A stretch of 64,000 nucleotides of DNA from Micromonospora sp. MA102 (lineage in GTDB: Bacteria > Actinomycetota > Actinomycetes > Mycobacteriales > Micromonosporaceae). The notes below the pieces were generated by a model. The model saw only the letters and a list, made by a program, of their open reading frames with translations. It had not been told where the DNA came from and made no database searches. Where the stretch lies: the NCBI RefSeq assembly GCF_025460765.1, contig NZ_JAMWEG010000003.1:496001-560000 (forward strand), read 5' to 3'. Below are positions 15,140-27,406 of the stretch, in pieces. Numbering within the stretch: position 1 is the stretch's first letter; each line of letters starts with the position of its first letter. The translations under genes and the position numbers were made by a program.

Positions 15140-17236
<2,097 letters not shown>

Positions 17237-17458
17237 CGCTCACCTGAGCTGACCCGATGATCCGGGGCGGTCGCGGGAGGGTCTCCCGCCCGCGGCCACC
17301 TCGGTCGAGTTGTGTGAATTCCGGGCCTGTAGGCTTCATCGCCGCAGAACCCACCAAAGGCTCTCCGGCCGTCAGGTCGGAAAGGCTGTCGACAGAGTCC
17401 TAAGCGCCGACCGGCGCACCGGGGCGAACGAACCAAGAAAGTCCACAGGAGGACACCA
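17237..17458 (+). promoter_or_regulatory. fusA-tuf spacer, possible tuf promoter
   Basis: A 222-base spacer. A modest 7-bp hairpin GCGGGAG/CTCCCGC lies at 17273-17289. TAGGCT (17330-17335) could be a -10 box for a separate tuf promoter, but the -35 match (GAGTTG) is poor. AGGAGGAC just before the tuf GTG is a strong ribosome binding site. Confidence 0.3.
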
Positions 17459-18652
17459 GTGGCGAAGGCGAAGTTCGAGCGGACTAAGCCGCACGTCAAC
17501 ATCGGCACCATTGGTCACATCGACCACGGTAAGACGACGCTGACGGCGGCCATCACGAAGGTCCTGCACGACCAGTTCCCGGACCTCAACCCGTACACGC
17601 CGTTCGACGAGATCGACAAGGCGCCGGAGGAGAAGGCCCGCGGCATCACGATCTCGATCGCGCACGTCGAGTACCAGACCGAGGCGCGTCACTACGCGCA
17701 CGTCGACTGCCCCGGTCACGCCGACTACATCAAGAACATGATCACCGGTGCCGCGCAGATGGACGGCGCGATCCTGGTGGTGGCGGCGACCGACGGCCCG
17801 ATGCCGCAGACCCGCGAGCACGTGCTGCTGGCCCGTCAGGTCGGTGTGCCGTACATCGTCGTGGCGCTCAACAAGAGCGACATGGTCGACGACGAGGAGC
17901 TCCTGGAGCTCGTCGAGCTCGAGGTCCGCGAGCTGCTCTCGTCGCAGGAGTACCCGGGTGACGACCTGCCGGTCGTCCGGGTCTCGGCGCTGAAGGCCCT
18001 CGAGGGTGACCCCGAGTGGACCGGCAAGCTCATGGACCTCATGAACGCTGTCGACACCGCGATCCCGCAGCCGGAGCGCGAGACCGAGAAGCCGTTCCTG
18101 ATGCCGATCGAGGACGTGTTCACGATCACCGGTCGTGGCACCGTCGTCACCGGTCGCGCCGAGCGCGGCATCCTCAAGCCGAACGAGGAGGTGGAGATCG
18201 TCGGTATCCGCGAGAAGTCGCAGAAGACGGTCTGCACCGGTATCGAGATGTTCCGCAAGCTGCTCGACGAGGCCCGCGCGGGTGAGAACGTCGGTCTGCT
18301 GCTGCGTGGCATCAAGCGCGAGGACGTCGAGCGCGGCATGGTCGTCATCAAGCCGGGCACCACGACCCCGCACACGGAGTTCGAGGCGACGGTCTACATC
18401 CTCTCCAAGGAGGAGGGCGGCCGGCACACCCCGTTCTTCCAGAACTACCGTCCGCAGTTCTACTTCCGGACCACGGACGTCACCGGCGTCGTCACGCTGC
18501 CCGAGGGCACCGAGATGGTCATGCCGGGCGACAACACCACGATGTCCGTGAAGCTGATCCAGCCCATCGCGATGGAGGAAAACCTCAAGTTCGCGATCCG
18601 GGAGGGTGGCCGCACGGTCGGCGCTGGTCGCGTCACCAAGATCGTCAAGTGA
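17459..18652 (+). CDS. tuf: elongation factor Tu
   Basis: Delivers aminoacyl-tRNA to the ribosomal A site as a GTP complex. It has 397 residues, full length. G1 GHIDHGKT is at 19-26, then [13 protein letters not shown] and NKSD, with domains II and III intact to the C-terminal [10 protein letters not shown]. The GTG at 17459 follows AGGAGGAC. Last gene of the str group. The 222-base spacer from fusA suggests that part of its transcription is independent, as expected for the most abundant cell protein. Confidence 0.98.
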   Translation: MAKAKFERTKPHVNIGTIGHIDHGKTTLTAAITKVLHDQFPDLNPYTPFDEIDKAPEEKARGITISIAHVEYQTEARHYAHVDCPGHADYIKNMITGAAQMDGAILVVAATDGPMPQTREHVLLARQVGVPYIVVALNKSDMVDDEELLELVELEVRELLSSQEYPGDDLPVVRVSALKALEGDPEWTGKLMDLMNAVDTAIPQPERETEKPFLMPIEDVFTITGRGTVVTGRAERGILKPNEEVEIVGIREKSQKTVCTGIEMFRKLLDEARAGENVGLLLRGIKREDVERGMVVIKPGTTTPHTEFEATVYILSKEEGGRHTPFFQNYRPQFYFRTTDVTGVVTLPEGTEMVMPGDNTTMSVKLIQPIAMEENLKFAIREGGRTVGAGRVTKIVK

Positions 18653-18667
18653 GCTGGGTAACCCCGA

Positions 18668-18697
18668 TTAGCGTCGCCGCCGGTCGTGCGGCATACT
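18668..18697 (+). promoter_or_regulatory. possible S10 operon promoter
   Basis: TTAGCG (18668-18673), an 18-base spacer and CATACT (18692-18697), just after tuf. A moderate match; it would give a roughly 300-base leader before rpsJ. Confidence 0.35.
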
Positions 18698-18768
18698 AGT
18701 CAGGTTGCGTAACGACGGTCAGTTACCTGCGTCTGGTTAACGCTGGACCTCCGGGTGACAGACAGTCT

Positions 18769-18812
18769 CGCGTAGGGTGGTTGATCGCCCCTGGCGGTCA
18801 ACCACCCTCGCG
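18769..18812 (+). promoter_or_regulatory. 20-bp hairpin in the rpsJ leader
   Basis: CGCG, one bulged T, then AGGGTGGTTGATCGCC pairs with GGCGGTCAACCACCCT and CGCG around a CCT loop, giving 20 pairs with one G-U. It could end read-through from tuf or be part of a leader regulating the S10 operon. It has no U tract. Confidence 0.6.
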
Positions 18813-18907
18813 CGGCGTCCAGGTCGCGGTCACCGCGATCGGCGCCATGACCCACCGCGTGGTCGGAAATCGCTCCGGAGCATCGGGGCGGAGCCCGGCC
18901 CACGGGC

Positions 18908-18933
18908 GCGACACGCCCGACCGCGGGGGTCGG
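18908..18933 (+). promoter_or_regulatory. rpsJ leader element shared with rpsL leader
   Basis: Exact copy (18908-18927) of the 20-nt element at 14084-14103. Here it overlaps two small stems: GGGCG/CGCCC (18904-18918) and CCGACC/GGTCGG (18917-18933). A further 5-bp stem CCTGT/ACAGG lies at 18943-18962. The rest of the 350-base spacer shows no gene. Confidence 0.55.
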
Positions 18934-19005
18934 CGAAGTGGGCCTGTGCCAGCCGGTACAGGCGCCCGCAACACAGCGGCATCGAGAGAAGGAACAGAAG
19001 CCACC

Positions 19006-19314
19006 ATGGCGGGACAGAAGATCCGCATCCGGCTCAAGGCCTATGACCACGAGGTCGTCGACTCCTCGGCTCGGAAGATCGTCGAGACGGTGACGCGTAC
19101 CGGGGCGCAGGTCGCTGGCCCGGTGCCGCTGCCCACGGAGATCAACCGTTTCTGCGTCATCCGCTCGCCGCACAAGTACAAGGACTCGCGCGAGCACTTC
19201 GAGATGCGCACGCACAAGCGTCTGATCGACATCATCGACCCGACCCCGAAGACGGTCGACTCGCTCATGCGCCTCGACCTGCCGGCTGGCGTCGACATCG
19301 AGATCAAGCTGTAG
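19006..19314 (+). CDS. rpsJ: 30S ribosomal protein S10
   Basis: Small-subunit head protein that also serves as NusE in antitermination complexes with NusB. It has 102 residues, the standard actinobacterial length, with the conserved start [16 protein letters not shown] and the loop [11 protein letters not shown]. The ATG at 19006 follows AGAAGGAACAG. The frame continues far upstream only through leader sequence. First gene of a 21-gene S10/spc block, 11 bases before rplC. Confidence 0.98.
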
Positions 19315-19325
19315 GGACCGGACAA

Positions 19326-19991
19326 ATGGACAGGCAAGTCAAGGGGATCCTGGGCGCAAAGCTCGGCATGACCCAGGTCTGGGACAACAACCGCGTTGTT
19401 CCCGTGACCGTGGTTCAGGCCGGCCCGTGCGTCGTGAGCCAGGTTCGTAGCGCCGACAAGGACGGTTACTCCGCGGTCCAGCTGGCGTACGGGGCCATCG
19501 ACCCGCGCAAGGTCAAGAAGCCGGTCGCCGGGCACTACGCCAAGGCGGACGTCGCGCCGCGCCGGCACATCGTCGAGCTGCGCACCTCCGACGCCGCGGA
19601 CTACTCGCCGGGCCAGGAGGTCACGGTCGAGGAGTTCCCGGCCGGCGTGACCATCGACGTCACCGGCAAGACCAAGGGCAAGGGCTACGCCGGCCCGATG
19701 AAGCGGCACGGCTTCCACGGTCTGCGCGCGAGCCACGGTGTCGAGCGCAAGCACCGCTCGCCGGGCTCGATCGGCGCCTGCGCGACCCCGGGTCGCGTCT
19801 TCAAGGGCACCCGGATGGCGGGTCGGATGGGTGGCGTTCGCTACACCGTCCAGAACCTGACCGTCCAGGCGGTGGACACCGACAACAACCTCCTGCTCGT
19901 CCGCGGCGCCATTCCGGGCCCGAAGGGCGCGCTGGTCCTGGTCCGCACCGCGGCCAAGACCAAGGTCAAGAAGGGCGGTGCGGCCAAGTGA
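19326..19991 (+). CDS. rplC: 50S ribosomal protein L3
   Basis: Early-assembly large-subunit protein whose extended loop approaches the peptidyl transferase centre. It has 221 residues. The conserved segment [23 protein letters not shown] (about 130-150) is intact. The ATG at 19326 follows GGGACCGG closely. Its stop overlaps the rplD GTG by four bases. Confidence 0.98.
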   Translation: MDRQVKGILGAKLGMTQVWDNNRVVPVTVVQAGPCVVSQVRSADKDGYSAVQLAYGAIDPRKVKKPVAGHYAKADVAPRRHIVELRTSDAADYSPGQEVTVEEFPAGVTIDVTGKTKGKGYAGPMKRHGFHGLRASHGVERKHRSPGSIGACATPGRVFKGTRMAGRMGGVRYTVQNLTVQAVDTDNNLLLVRGAIPGPKGALVLVRTAAKTKVKKGGAAK

Positions 19992-20638
19992 CCACCGTTG
20001 ACGTCCTCAACGTCGAAGGCAACAAGGCCGGCTCCGTCGAGCTGCCCGCCGACATCTTCGACGCTCAGGCCAACATCCCGCTGATGCACCAGGTCGTGGT
20101 GGCTCAGCTGGCGGCGGCCCGGCAGGGCACGCACAAGACCAAGACCCGCGGCGAGGTCTCCGGTGGAGGCAAGAAGCCGTACAAGCAGAAGGGCACCGGT
20201 CGTGCCCGCCAGGGCTCGATCCGCGCGCCGCAGTTCGCCGGCGGTGGCGTGGTCCACGGCCCGGTGCCGCGCGACTACAGCCAGCGCACCCCGAAGAAGA
20301 TGAAGGCCGCCGCCCTGCGTGGCGCCCTCTCCGACCGGGCGCGCGCCGGCCAGGTGCACGTCGTCGAGGCGTTCGTCTCGGGCGAGAAGCCGTCGACCAA
20401 GGCCGCGCTGGCCACGCTGGCGAAGCTGACCGAGGCCCGTCGGGTCCTGGTCGTGCTGAGCAGCACCGACGAGCTGAACTGGGTGTCGCTGCGCAACGAG
20501 CCGCGCGTGCACCTGATCGAAGCCGGCCAGCTCAACACGTACGACGTGCTGGTGGCCGACGACGTGGTCTTCACGAAGGAGGCCCTGGACGAGTTCCTGG
20601 GCGTTCCCGCCGAGACCACCGAGGAGGGTGGCAAGTGA
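19988..20638 (+). CDS. rplD: 50S ribosomal protein L4
   Basis: Lines the polypeptide exit tunnel with L22. In E. coli it is also the autogenous repressor of the S10 operon. It has 216 residues, with the conserved tunnel-loop sequence [15 protein letters not shown] near 60-75, the macrolide-relevant region, without obvious insertions or deletions. The GTG at 19988 overlaps the rplC stop, and the gene overlaps rplW by four bases at its end, so the three are translationally coupled. Confidence 0.98.
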   Translation: MTTVDVLNVEGNKAGSVELPADIFDAQANIPLMHQVVVAQLAAARQGTHKTKTRGEVSGGGKKPYKQKGTGRARQGSIRAPQFAGGGVVHGPVPRDYSQRTPKKMKAAALRGALSDRARAGQVHVVEAFVSGEKPSTKAALATLAKLTEARRVLVVLSSTDELNWVSLRNEPRVHLIEAGQLNTYDVLVADDVVFTKEALDEFLGVPAETTEEGGK

Positions 20639-20937
20639 GCACGATCGCCGATCCGCGCGACATCATCGTCGCCCCGGTCGTCTCGGAGAAGAGCTACAGC
20701 GAGCTGAACCGGAACTGGTACACCTTCCTGGTGCACCCGGACGCCAACAAGACCGAGATCAAGATCGCTATCCAGCAGATCTTCAACGTCCGCGTCCTGA
20801 CGGTCAACACGCTCAACCGCGAGGGCAAGCGCAAGCGCACCAAGACCGGCTTCGGTCAGCGCAAGTCCACCAAGCGGGCGATCGTGAAGCTGGCTGACGG
20901 TGACCGTATCGAGGCCTTCGGCGGCCCGGTCAGCTGA
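20635..20937 (+). CDS. rplW: 50S ribosomal protein L23
   Basis: Lies at the tunnel exit and docks trigger factor, SRP and the SecY complex. It has 100 residues with the conserved actinobacterial start [20 protein letters not shown]. The GTG overlaps the rplD stop by four bases, with AGGGTGGCAAG as binding site in the rplD end. It precedes rplB by 12 bases. Confidence 0.97.
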   Translation: MSTIADPRDIIVAPVVSEKSYSELNRNWYTFLVHPDANKTEIKIAIQQIFNVRVLTVNTLNREGKRKRTKTGFGQRKSTKRAIVKLADGDRIEAFGGPVS

Positions 20938-20949
20938 GGGGTGTAGACA

Positions 20950-21789
20950 ATGGCTATCCGTAAGTACAAGCCGACGACGCCGGGCCGGCGTGGCTCGAGC
21001 GTCGCCGACTTCGCCGAGATCACCCGGTCGACGCCTGAGAAGTCGCTGCTGGCTCCGCTGCCGAAGAAGGGCGGACGCAACGCCCACGGCCGGATCACCA
21101 CGCGTCACCACGGTGGCGGCCACAAGCGGCAGTACCGTCTGATCGACTTCAAGCGGGTCGACAAGGACGGTGTGCCGGCGAAGGTCGCGCACATCGAGTA
21201 CGACCCGAACCGCACCGCGCGCATCGCGCTGCTGCACTACGCCGACGGCGAGAAGCGCTACATCATCGCGCCGAAGGACCTGAAGCAGGGCGACCGGGTG
21301 GAGTCGGGGCCGAGCGCCGACATCAAGCCGGGCAACAACCTGCCGCTGCGCAACATCCCGGTCGGTACCACCATCCACAACGTGGAGCTGCGTCCGGGCG
21401 GCGGCGCCAAGCTGGCCCGCTCGGCCGGCGTCGGCATCCAGCTGCTCGGCCGTGAGGGCGTGTACGCGACCCTCCGCATGCCGTCCGGTGAGATCCGGCG
21501 GGTCGACGTGCGCTGCCGCGCCAGCATCGGCGAGATCGGCAACGCCGACCAGTCGAACATCAACTGGGGTAAGGCCGGCCGGATGCGGTGGAAGGGCAAG
21601 CGCCCGACCGTCCGTGGTGTGGCCATGAACCCGGTGGACCACCCGCACGGTGGTGGTGAGGGTAAGACCTCCGGTGGTCGCCACCCGGTCAACCCGCAGG
21701 GTAAGCCCGAGGGCCGCACCCGTCGTAAGGGCCAGCCGAGCGACCGGCTGATCGTCCGCCGCCGCTACGCCACGCGTAAGCGCGGCTGA
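20950..21789 (+). CDS. rplB: 50S ribosomal protein L2
   Basis: Highly conserved large-subunit protein needed for subunit association and peptidyl transfer. It has 279 residues. The catalytically implicated histidine region ([12 protein letters not shown]) is present near residue 225, and the basic C terminus ([10 protein letters not shown]) is intact. The ATG at 20950 follows GAGGGGTG. It sits between rplW and rpsS with short spacers. Confidence 0.98.
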   Translation: MAIRKYKPTTPGRRGSSVADFAEITRSTPEKSLLAPLPKKGGRNAHGRITTRHHGGGHKRQYRLIDFKRVDKDGVPAKVAHIEYDPNRTARIALLHYADGEKRYIIAPKDLKQGDRVESGPSADIKPGNNLPLRNIPVGTTIHNVELRPGGGAKLARSAGVGIQLLGREGVYATLRMPSGEIRRVDVRCRASIGEIGNADQSNINWGKAGRMRWKGKRPTVRGVAMNPVDHPHGGGEGKTSGGRHPVNPQGKPEGRTRRKGQPSDRLIVRRRYATRKRG

Positions 21790-21801
21790 GGGAGATAAGA
21801 C

Positions 21802-22083
<282 letters not shown>

Positions 22084-22123
22084 CGCCGCGGGCATACGGA
22101 TAGAGGAACAAGGGGTTACAGCG

Positions 22124-22579
22124 ATGCCAGGAAAGGGCGACGCTCCGGTGCTTCCGGGCGCGCGGGCGGTTGCGCGGCACGTGCGCATCTCGCCGATGAA
22201 GGCGCGCCGGGTGGTCAACCTCGTCCGCGGCCTGCCCGCGAAGGAGGCGCTCACGGTGCTGCAGTTCGCGCCGCAGGCTGCGAGCGAGCAGGTGTACAAG
22301 GTGCTCGCGAGCGCGATCGCCAACGCGGAGAACAACGAGCGGCTGGACCCCGATGCGCTGCTCGTCAGCGAGGCGTTCGTCGACGAGGGCCCGACGATGA
22401 AGCGGTTCCGGCCGCGCGCGCAGGGCCGGGCGTACCGGATCCGCAAGCGGACCTGCCACATCACCGTGGCGGTCGAGGCGGTCGCGCCGGCCGCGCCGAA
22501 GAAGTCGGCGAAGAAGGCCGCCCCGGCCAAGCAGGCCGAGGCCGCTGAGGGGCAGAGCACGACGGAAGGTGCCGAGTAA
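22124..22579 (+). CDS. rplV: 50S ribosomal protein L22
   Basis: Exit-tunnel protein whose beta-hairpin meets L4. It has 151 residues. The conserved core runs to about residue 120 ([16 protein letters not shown]), followed by an actinobacterial Ala/Lys/Glu-rich tail of about 30 residues (start APKKSAKKA). The macrolide-sensitive hairpin region is intact. Its stop codon overlaps the rpsC start (TAATG). Confidence 0.97.
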   Translation: MPGKGDAPVLPGARAVARHVRISPMKARRVVNLVRGLPAKEALTVLQFAPQAASEQVYKVLASAIANAENNERLDPDALLVSEAFVDEGPTMKRFRPRAQGRAYRIRKRTCHITVAVEAVAPAAPKKSAKKAAPAKQAEAAEGQSTTEGAE

Positions 22580-23448
22580 TGGGTCAGAAGGTTCACCCCA
22601 CTGGGTTCCGGCTCGGCATCTCGACCGACTGGAAGTCCCGCTGGTTCGCGGACAAGCTCTACAAGGACTACATCGGCGAGGACGTCAAGATCCGCCGGAT
22701 GATGTCCAAGGGCCTCGAGCGCGCCGGTATCTCCAAGGTCGACATCGAGCGCACCCGGGACCGGGTCCGCGTCGACATCCACACCGCCCGGCCGGGCATC
22801 GTCATCGGCCGTAAGGGTGCGGAGGCCGACCGGATCCGCGGCGAGCTGGAGAAGCTCACCGGCAAGCAGGTCCAGCTGAACATCATCGAGGTGAAGAACC
22901 CCGAGTCGGACGCGCAGCTGGTCGCCCAGGGCGTCGCCGAGCAGCTGTCCAGCCGGGTCAGCTTCCGTCGGGCCATGCGCAAGGCGATGCAGTCCGCGAT
23001 GAAGAACCCGGTCTGCAAGGGCATCCGGGTGCAGGTGTCGGGTCGTCTCGGCGGCGCCGAGATGAGCCGGACCGAGTTCTACCGCGAGGGCCGGGTCCCG
23101 CTGCACACGCTGCGGGCCAACATCGAGTACGGCTTCTTCGAGGCCCGTACCACCTTCGGCCGGATCGGCGTGAAGGTCTGGATCTACAAGGGCGACGCCG
23201 TCCCGGGCCGGGAGGCTCCGGCCGAGACCGGTCCGTCCCGCCCGCGCCGTGACCGCGGTGACCGCCCCGAGCGGCCGCGCCGTGGCCGGTCGGGTTCGTC
23301 GGGCACGACCGCCGGTGGCACCGAGGCCGGCCGGGCTGCCGCGACCACCATCGCGCAGCAGGCCGAGACGCCGAGCGGCGAGCCGGTTGACGCCGGCGCC
23401 GTCGCCGCGGCCGCCACTCAGCCGGCAGAAACGCAGCAGGAGGGCTGA
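22579..23448 (+). CDS. rpsC: 30S ribosomal protein S3
   Basis: mRNA-entry protein with helicase activity together with S4 and S5. It has 289 residues, longer than the E. coli protein (233). The KH domain GRKG loop is at 77-80, and the C-terminal S3 domain runs to about 210. Then an Arg/Pro/Ala-rich, probably disordered extension of about 75 residues follows, a known actinobacterial feature. The ATG overlaps the rplV stop, and rplP starts three bases after its end. Confidence 0.97.
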   Translation: MGQKVHPTGFRLGISTDWKSRWFADKLYKDYIGEDVKIRRMMSKGLERAGISKVDIERTRDRVRVDIHTARPGIVIGRKGAEADRIRGELEKLTGKQVQLNIIEVKNPESDAQLVAQGVAEQLSSRVSFRRAMRKAMQSAMKNPVCKGIRVQVSGRLGGAEMSRTEFYREGRVPLHTLRANIEYGFFEARTTFGRIGVKVWIYKGDAVPGREAPAETGPSRPRRDRGDRPERPRRGRSGSSGTTAGGTEAGRAAATTIAQQAETPSGEPVDAGAVAAAATQPAETQQEG

Positions 23449-23451
23449 CAG

Positions 23452-23877
23452 ATGCTGATGCCGCGCAAGCCCCCGAAGGGCTTCCGCAAGCCGCACCACC
23501 CGGACCGCAGTGGCGCGTCCAAGGGCGGTAACCGGGTGGTGTTCGGCGAGTTCGGGATCCAGGCTCTCGAGCCGGCCTACGTGACCAACCGCCAGATCGA
23601 GTCGGCGCGTATCGCGATGACCCGTCACATCAAGCGTGGCGGCAAGGTCTGGATCACGATCTTCCCGGACCAGGCCCTCACCAAGAAGCCGGCGGAAACC
23701 CGCATGGGTTCCGGTAAGGGTTCGCCCGAGTGGTGGGTCGCCAACGTCAAGCCGGGGCGGGTTCTCTTCGAGATGTCCTTCCCCAACGAGCAGATCGCGC
23801 GAGAGGCGATGCGTCGCGCGATCCACAAGCTCCCGATGAAGTGCCGCATTGTTACGCGCGAAGTGGGTGAATCCTGA
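23452..23877 (+). CDS. rplP: 50S ribosomal protein L16
   Basis: Large-subunit protein at the A site, important for tRNA positioning and the target region of orthosomycins. It has 141 residues, beginning [13 protein letters not shown]. An alternative start two codons downstream is possible. The conserved [14 protein letters not shown] segment (about 80-95) is present. The ATG at 23452 follows GGAGGG and its end overlaps the rpmC ATG by one base. Confidence 0.97.
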
Positions 23878-24113
23878 TGGCAGCGGGCGTCAAGGCCTCC
23901 GAGCTGCGTGAGCTCTCCGAGGAGGAGCTGGTCACGAAGCTGCGCGAGGCGAAGGCGGAGCTGTTCAACCTCCGCGTGCAGGCCGCAACCGGGCAGCTGG
24001 ACAACAACCGGCGGCTGCAGGTCATCCGTCGGGAGATCGCCCGGATCTACACGATCATGCGTGAGCGTGAGCTGGGTCTCTCGGCCGCGCCGACTGAGGT
24101 GACTGCATCATGA
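23877..24113 (+). CDS. rpmC: 50S ribosomal protein L29
   Basis: Small helical protein next to the tunnel exit, part of the trigger-factor and SRP docking site with L23. It has 78 residues, two long helices, with the conserved [16 protein letters not shown]-type segment at about 30-45 and [15 protein letters not shown]. It is coupled to rplP (ATG overlaps the stop) and to rpsQ (four-base overlap). Confidence 0.96.
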   Translation: MAAGVKASELRELSEEELVTKLREAKAELFNLRVQAATGQLDNNRRLQVIRREIARIYTIMRERELGLSAAPTEVTAS

Positions 24114-24385
24114 GTGAGAACACGACCGCCACCGCGCGGGCCCGTCGCAAGGTTCGCGAGGGCCTCGTGGTCAGCGACAAGATGGAAAAGACCGTTGTGG
24201 TCGAGGTCGAGGACCGGGTCAAGCACGCGCTGTACGGCAAGATCATGCGCCGGACCAGCAAGCTGAAGGTCCACGACGAGCAGAACTCGGCCGGCATCGG
24301 CGACCGGGTCCTGATCATGGAGACCCGGCCGCTGTCCGCCACCAAGCGGTGGCGGCTCGTGGAGATCCTCGAGAAGGCCAAGTAG
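24110..24385 (+). CDS. rpsQ: 30S ribosomal protein S17
   Basis: Primary 16S rRNA binder of OB fold. It has 91 residues with the conserved [12 protein letters not shown] strand (about 25-36) and the motif THKLKVHDE-like [10 protein letters not shown]. The ATG at 24110 overlaps the rpmC stop by four bases. The 97-base gap to rplN holds a strong hairpin and corresponds to the S10/spc operon boundary known from other bacteria. Confidence 0.97.
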   Translation: MSENTTATARARRKVREGLVVSDKMEKTVVVEVEDRVKHALYGKIMRRTSKLKVHDEQNSAGIGDRVLIMETRPLSATKRWRLVEILEKAK

Positions 24386-24433
24386 CGAAGGCTCGAGCTC
24401 GGCCGGGTTCGGTCGGGCGCAGGTTCCGCCAGG

Positions 24434-24458
24434 CTCCGGCCGCCCCCGGCGGCCGGAG
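24434..24458 (+). terminator. hairpin at the S10/spc boundary (rpsQ-rplN)
   Basis: A perfect 11-bp stem CTCCGGCCGCC with a three-base loop, 48 bases after the rpsQ stop and without a U tract. I see no clear promoter after it, so it is more likely a partial terminator or processing site. Confidence 0.55.
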
Positions 24459-24482
24459 AACCGGCAGACATAGGAGATAGAC

Positions 24483-24851
24483 GTGATTCAGCAGGAGTCG
24501 CGACTGCGCGTCGCCGACAACACGGGTGCCCGGGAGATCCTGTGCATCCGGGTTCTCGGTGGCTCCGGTCGGCGCTACGCGAGCATCGGCGACGTCATCG
24601 TGGCCACGGTCAAGGACGCGATCCCCGGTGCCGGTGTGAAGAAGGGCGACGTCGTCAAGGCCGTCGTCGTTCGCACCGCCAAGGAGAGGCGGCGGCCGGA
24701 CGGCTCGTACATCCGCTTCGACGAGAACGCCGCCGTCATCATCAAGGACGGTGGGGACCCGCGCGGTACCCGCATCTTCGGCCCGGTGGGCCGGGAGCTG
24801 CGGGACAAGCGGTTCATGAAGATCATCTCTCTCGCGCCGGAGGTGTTGTGA
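24483..24851 (+). CDS. rplN: 50S ribosomal protein L14
   Basis: Subunit-interface protein that binds 23S rRNA helix 95 and the silencing factor RsfS. It has 122 residues, standard, with the conserved start [16 protein letters not shown]. The GTG at 24483 follows TAGGAGATAG. First gene of the spc-type segment; its stop overlaps the rplX GTG by four bases. Confidence 0.97.
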   Translation: MIQQESRLRVADNTGAREILCIRVLGGSGRRYASIGDVIVATVKDAIPGAGVKKGDVVKAVVVRTAKERRRPDGSYIRFDENAAVIIKDGGDPRGTRIFGPVGRELRDKRFMKIISLAPEVL

Positions 24852-25168
24852 CCGTGAAGGTCAAGAAGGGCGACACGGTCGTCGTCATCGCCGGCAAGGA
24901 CAAGGGTGCCAAGGGCAAGGTCATCGCGGCCTACCCGCGGCAGGACAAGGTCCTGGTCGAGGGCGTGAACCGGGTCAAGAAGCACACTCGCATCAGCACC
25001 ACCCAGCGTGGCGCCAAGACCGGTGGCATCGTCACCCAGGAGGCCCCGATCCACGTCTCGAACGTGCAGGTCCTGGACTCCGACGGCAAGCCGACCCGCG
25101 TCGGCTACCGGGTGGACGACAACGGCCAGAAGGTCCGCATCGCGCGTAGCACCGGTAAGGACCTCTGA
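24848..25168 (+). CDS. rplX: 50S ribosomal protein L24
   Basis: Assembly-initiator protein of the large subunit. It has 106 residues when started at the GTG at 24848, which overlaps the rplN stop and gives [14 protein letters not shown]. The frame is open much further upstream only as a shadow of rplN. The KOW motif [10 protein letters not shown] is at about 17-26. The stop overlaps the rplE ATG by one base. Confidence 0.97.
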   Translation: MTVKVKKGDTVVVIAGKDKGAKGKVIAAYPRQDKVLVEGVNRVKKHTRISTTQRGAKTGGIVTQEAPIHVSNVQVLDSDGKPTRVGYRVDDNGQKVRIARSTGKDL

Positions 25169-25737
25169 TGACCACGGCTACCGAAACCAAGACCCTGCCG
25201 CGCCTCAAGGAGCGGTACCGCAACGAGGTCGTGGCGAAGCTGCAGGAGCAGTACAGCTACGGCAACCCCATGCAGGTGCCCGGGCTCGTCAAGATCGTCG
25301 TCAACATGGGCGTCGGCGAGGCCGCTCGGGACGCCAAGCTGATCGACGGCGCCGTCCGCGACCTGGCCACGATCACCGGCCAGAAGCCGCTGGTGCGGCG
25401 GGCGACCAAGTCCATCGCGCAGTTCAAGCTGCGTGAGGGCATGCCGATCGGCGCCAAGGTCACCCTGCGGGGCGACCGGATGTGGGAGTTCCTGGACCGG
25501 CTGCTCTCGATCGCGCTGCCGCGTATCCGCGACTTCCGCGGCCTGGACGGGCGCAAGCTCGACGGCCACGGCAACTACACGTTCGGTCTGACCGAGCAGT
25601 CGGTGTTCCACGAGATCGACCAGGACAAGATCGATCGCCAGCGGGGCATGGACATCACGGTGGTCACGACCGCCACGACCGACGACGAGGGCCGGGCGCT
25701 GCTCAAGCTCCTGGGCTTCCCGTTCAAGGAGAACTGA
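25168..25737 (+). CDS. rplE: 50S ribosomal protein L5
   Basis: 5S rRNA-binding protein of the central protuberance, contacting P-site tRNA and S13. It has 189 residues with the conserved [18 protein letters not shown] segment (about 32-49) and [15 protein letters not shown] (about 112-126). The ATG overlaps the rplX stop by one base. The rpsN gene follows with a one-base gap. Confidence 0.97.
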   Translation: MTTATETKTLPRLKERYRNEVVAKLQEQYSYGNPMQVPGLVKIVVNMGVGEAARDAKLIDGAVRDLATITGQKPLVRRATKSIAQFKLREGMPIGAKVTLRGDRMWEFLDRLLSIALPRIRDFRGLDGRKLDGHGNYTFGLTEQSVFHEIDQDKIDRQRGMDITVVTTATTDDEGRALLKLLGFPFKEN

Positions 25738-25738
25738 G

Positions 25739-25924
25739 ATGGCCAAGAAGGCGCTGATCCTCAAGGCGGCCGCGAAGCCGAAGTTCTCGGTTCGCGCGTA
25801 CACCCGCTGCCAGCGGTGCGGGCGTCCGAAGGCGGTCTACCGCAAGTTCGGTCTCTGCCGGGTGTGCATCCGGGAGATGGCCCACCGCGGTGAGCTGCCC
25901 GGCGTGTCCAAGGCTTCCTGGTAA
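25739..25924 (+). CDS. rpsN: 30S ribosomal protein S14, type Z (zinc form)
   Basis: Head protein of the small subunit in its short zinc-ribbon form. It has 61 residues, with C24, C27, C40 and C43 in two CxxC pairs. This is the form replaced by a zinc-free paralogue under zinc starvation in many Actinobacteria (established for the family; the paralogue is not in this window). The ATG lies one base after rplE. Sometimes named rpsZ. Confidence 0.96.
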   Translation: MAKKALILKAAAKPKFSVRAYTRCQRCGRPKAVYRKFGLCRVCIREMAHRGELPGVSKASW

Positions 25925-26020
25925 TAGCCCGGCGCGCTTCGCGCGTCAGCTGAACTGTCTCTTCGCCGTAGGCCCCGGGCCTGGCCCGGGGAACCCCGGC
26001 GAGAAAGGTTGACGAATTTC
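25925..26020 (+). other. rpsN-rpsH spacer with two small hairpins
   Basis: A 96-base spacer holding CGCGC/GCGCG (25933-25945) and CCCCGGGC/GCCCGGGG (25973-25991). GAGAAAGG at 26001-26008 is the ribosome binding site for rpsH. Confidence 0.45.
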
Positions 26021-26428
26021 ATGACGATGACCGACCCGATCGCAGACATGCTCACGCGTCTGCGTAACGCCAACCAGGCGTACCACGACCGGGTGACGAT
26101 GCCCTACTCGAAGATCAAGGCGAACATCGCCGAGGTCCTCAAGGCCGAGGGTTACATCGCCACCTGGGCCGTCGAGGAGCCCGAGGAGGGCGTCGTCGGC
26201 AAGCGACTGGTCGTCGAGCTGAAGTACGGCCAGAACCGGGAGCGGAGCCTGGCCGGCATCAAGCGCGTGTCCAAGCCCGGTCTCCGGGTGTACGCCAAGT
26301 CGGACGGGCTCCCGCGGGTGCTCGGCGGGCTGGGCGTGGCGATCATTTCGACGTCCCAGGGGCTGCTGACCGACCGGCAGGCCCGCAAGCGGAGCGTTGG
26401 CGGGGAAGTCCTCGCCTTCGTCTGGTAA
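26021..26428 (+). CDS. rpsH: 30S ribosomal protein S8
   Basis: Central-domain 16S rRNA binder. In E. coli it represses the spc operon. It has 135 residues from the ATG at 26021 ([17 protein letters not shown]). A TTG at 26009 is in frame, but the homologous start is the ATG. The conserved C-terminal [20 protein letters not shown] is intact. rplF follows in 16 bases. Confidence 0.97.
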   Translation: MTMTDPIADMLTRLRNANQAYHDRVTMPYSKIKANIAEVLKAEGYIATWAVEEPEEGVVGKRLVVELKYGQNRERSLAGIKRVSKPGLRVYAKSDGLPRVLGGLGVAIISTSQGLLTDRQARKRSVGGEVLAFVW

Positions 26429-26444
26429 CGGGAGACAGGTAGAA

Positions 26445-26987
26445 ATGTCGCGTATTGGACGTAAGTCGATCCCGGTGCCAGCCGGCGTCGACGTCACCAT
26501 CGACGGCCAGACCGTCAAGGTCAAGGGCCCCAAGGGCGAGCTGAGCCACGTACTGGCCGAGCCGATCAGGGCGGAGCGGGGCGAGGACGGCACGCTGCAC
26601 GTCAACCGGCCCAACGACGAGCGCAAGGCCAAGGAGCTGCACGGCCTGAGCCGTACGCTGGTGGCCAACATGATCGTCGGCGTGACCGAGGGCTACCGCA
26701 AGAGCCTCGAGATCGCCGGCACCGGTTACCGCGTGACCGCCAAGGGCAAGGACCTCGAGTTCGCCCTCGGCTTCTCGCACCCGGTGCTGGTTCCGGCCCC
26801 GGAGGGCATCACCTTCACGGTGGAGCGGCCGACGCTGTTCCACGTGGCCGGCATCGACAAGCAGCAGGTCGGCGAGGTCGCCGCCAACATCCGGAAGATC
26901 CGCCCGCCGGAGCCCTACAAGGGCAAGGGCGTGAAGTACCAGGGCGAGGTCATCCGCCGCAAGGCTGGAAAGGCAGGTAAGAAGTGA
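26445..26987 (+). CDS. rplF: 50S ribosomal protein L6
   Basis: Large-subunit protein near the sarcin-ricin loop. It has 180 residues from the ATG at 26445 ([15 protein letters not shown]), following ACGGGAGACAGG. The conserved C-terminal block [14 protein letters not shown] is present at about 150-165. The stop overlaps the rplR GTG by four bases. Confidence 0.97.
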   Translation: MSRIGRKSIPVPAGVDVTIDGQTVKVKGPKGELSHVLAEPIRAERGEDGTLHVNRPNDERKAKELHGLSRTLVANMIVGVTEGYRKSLEIAGTGYRVTAKGKDLEFALGFSHPVLVPAPEGITFTVERPTLFHVAGIDKQQVGEVAANIRKIRPPEPYKGKGVKYQGEVIRRKAGKAGKK

Positions 26988-27373
26988 GCGCCACGCTGCT
27001 CAAGCGCCGCCGCGGCGTCGCCGCCAAGCGGGCCGTCGGGCGTGCGCGCCGGCACTTCCGGGTCCGCAAGAACGTCAGCGGCACCACCGAGCGTCCCCGC
27101 CTGGTCGTCACCCGCTCCCTGCGGCACATCGTCGCCCAGATCGTGGACGACACCAAGGGTCACACCCTGGCGTCGGCCTCGACCATGGACGCCTCGCTGC
27201 GCGGCGCCGAGGGCGACAAGAGCGCCCTGGCCGGCAAGGTCGGCGCCCTGCTCGCCGAGCGCGCCAAGGCCGCCGGCGTCTCGAAGGTCGTCTTCGACCG
27301 CGGTGGCAACCGGTACGCGGGGCGGGTCGCCGCGCTTGCCGCAGCCGCCCGCGAAGCCGGGCTCGAGTTCTAG
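26984..27373 (+). CDS. rplR: 50S ribosomal protein L18
   Basis: 5S rRNA-binding protein of the central protuberance. It has 129 residues with an Arg-rich N terminus and the conserved [16 protein letters not shown] stretch (about 37-52), ending with the usual GREAGLEF-like EAGLEF. The GTG overlaps the rplF stop. It precedes rpsE by 33 bases, which contain a strong AGAGAGAAGGAAGG site. Confidence 0.97.
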   Translation: MSATLLKRRRGVAAKRAVGRARRHFRVRKNVSGTTERPRLVVTRSLRHIVAQIVDDTKGHTLASASTMDASLRGAEGDKSALAGKVGALLAERAKAAGVSKVVFDRGGNRYAGRVAALAAAAREAGLEF

Positions 27374-27406
27374 AAACCCCGTCACGAGAGAGAAGGAAGG
27401 CTGCTG

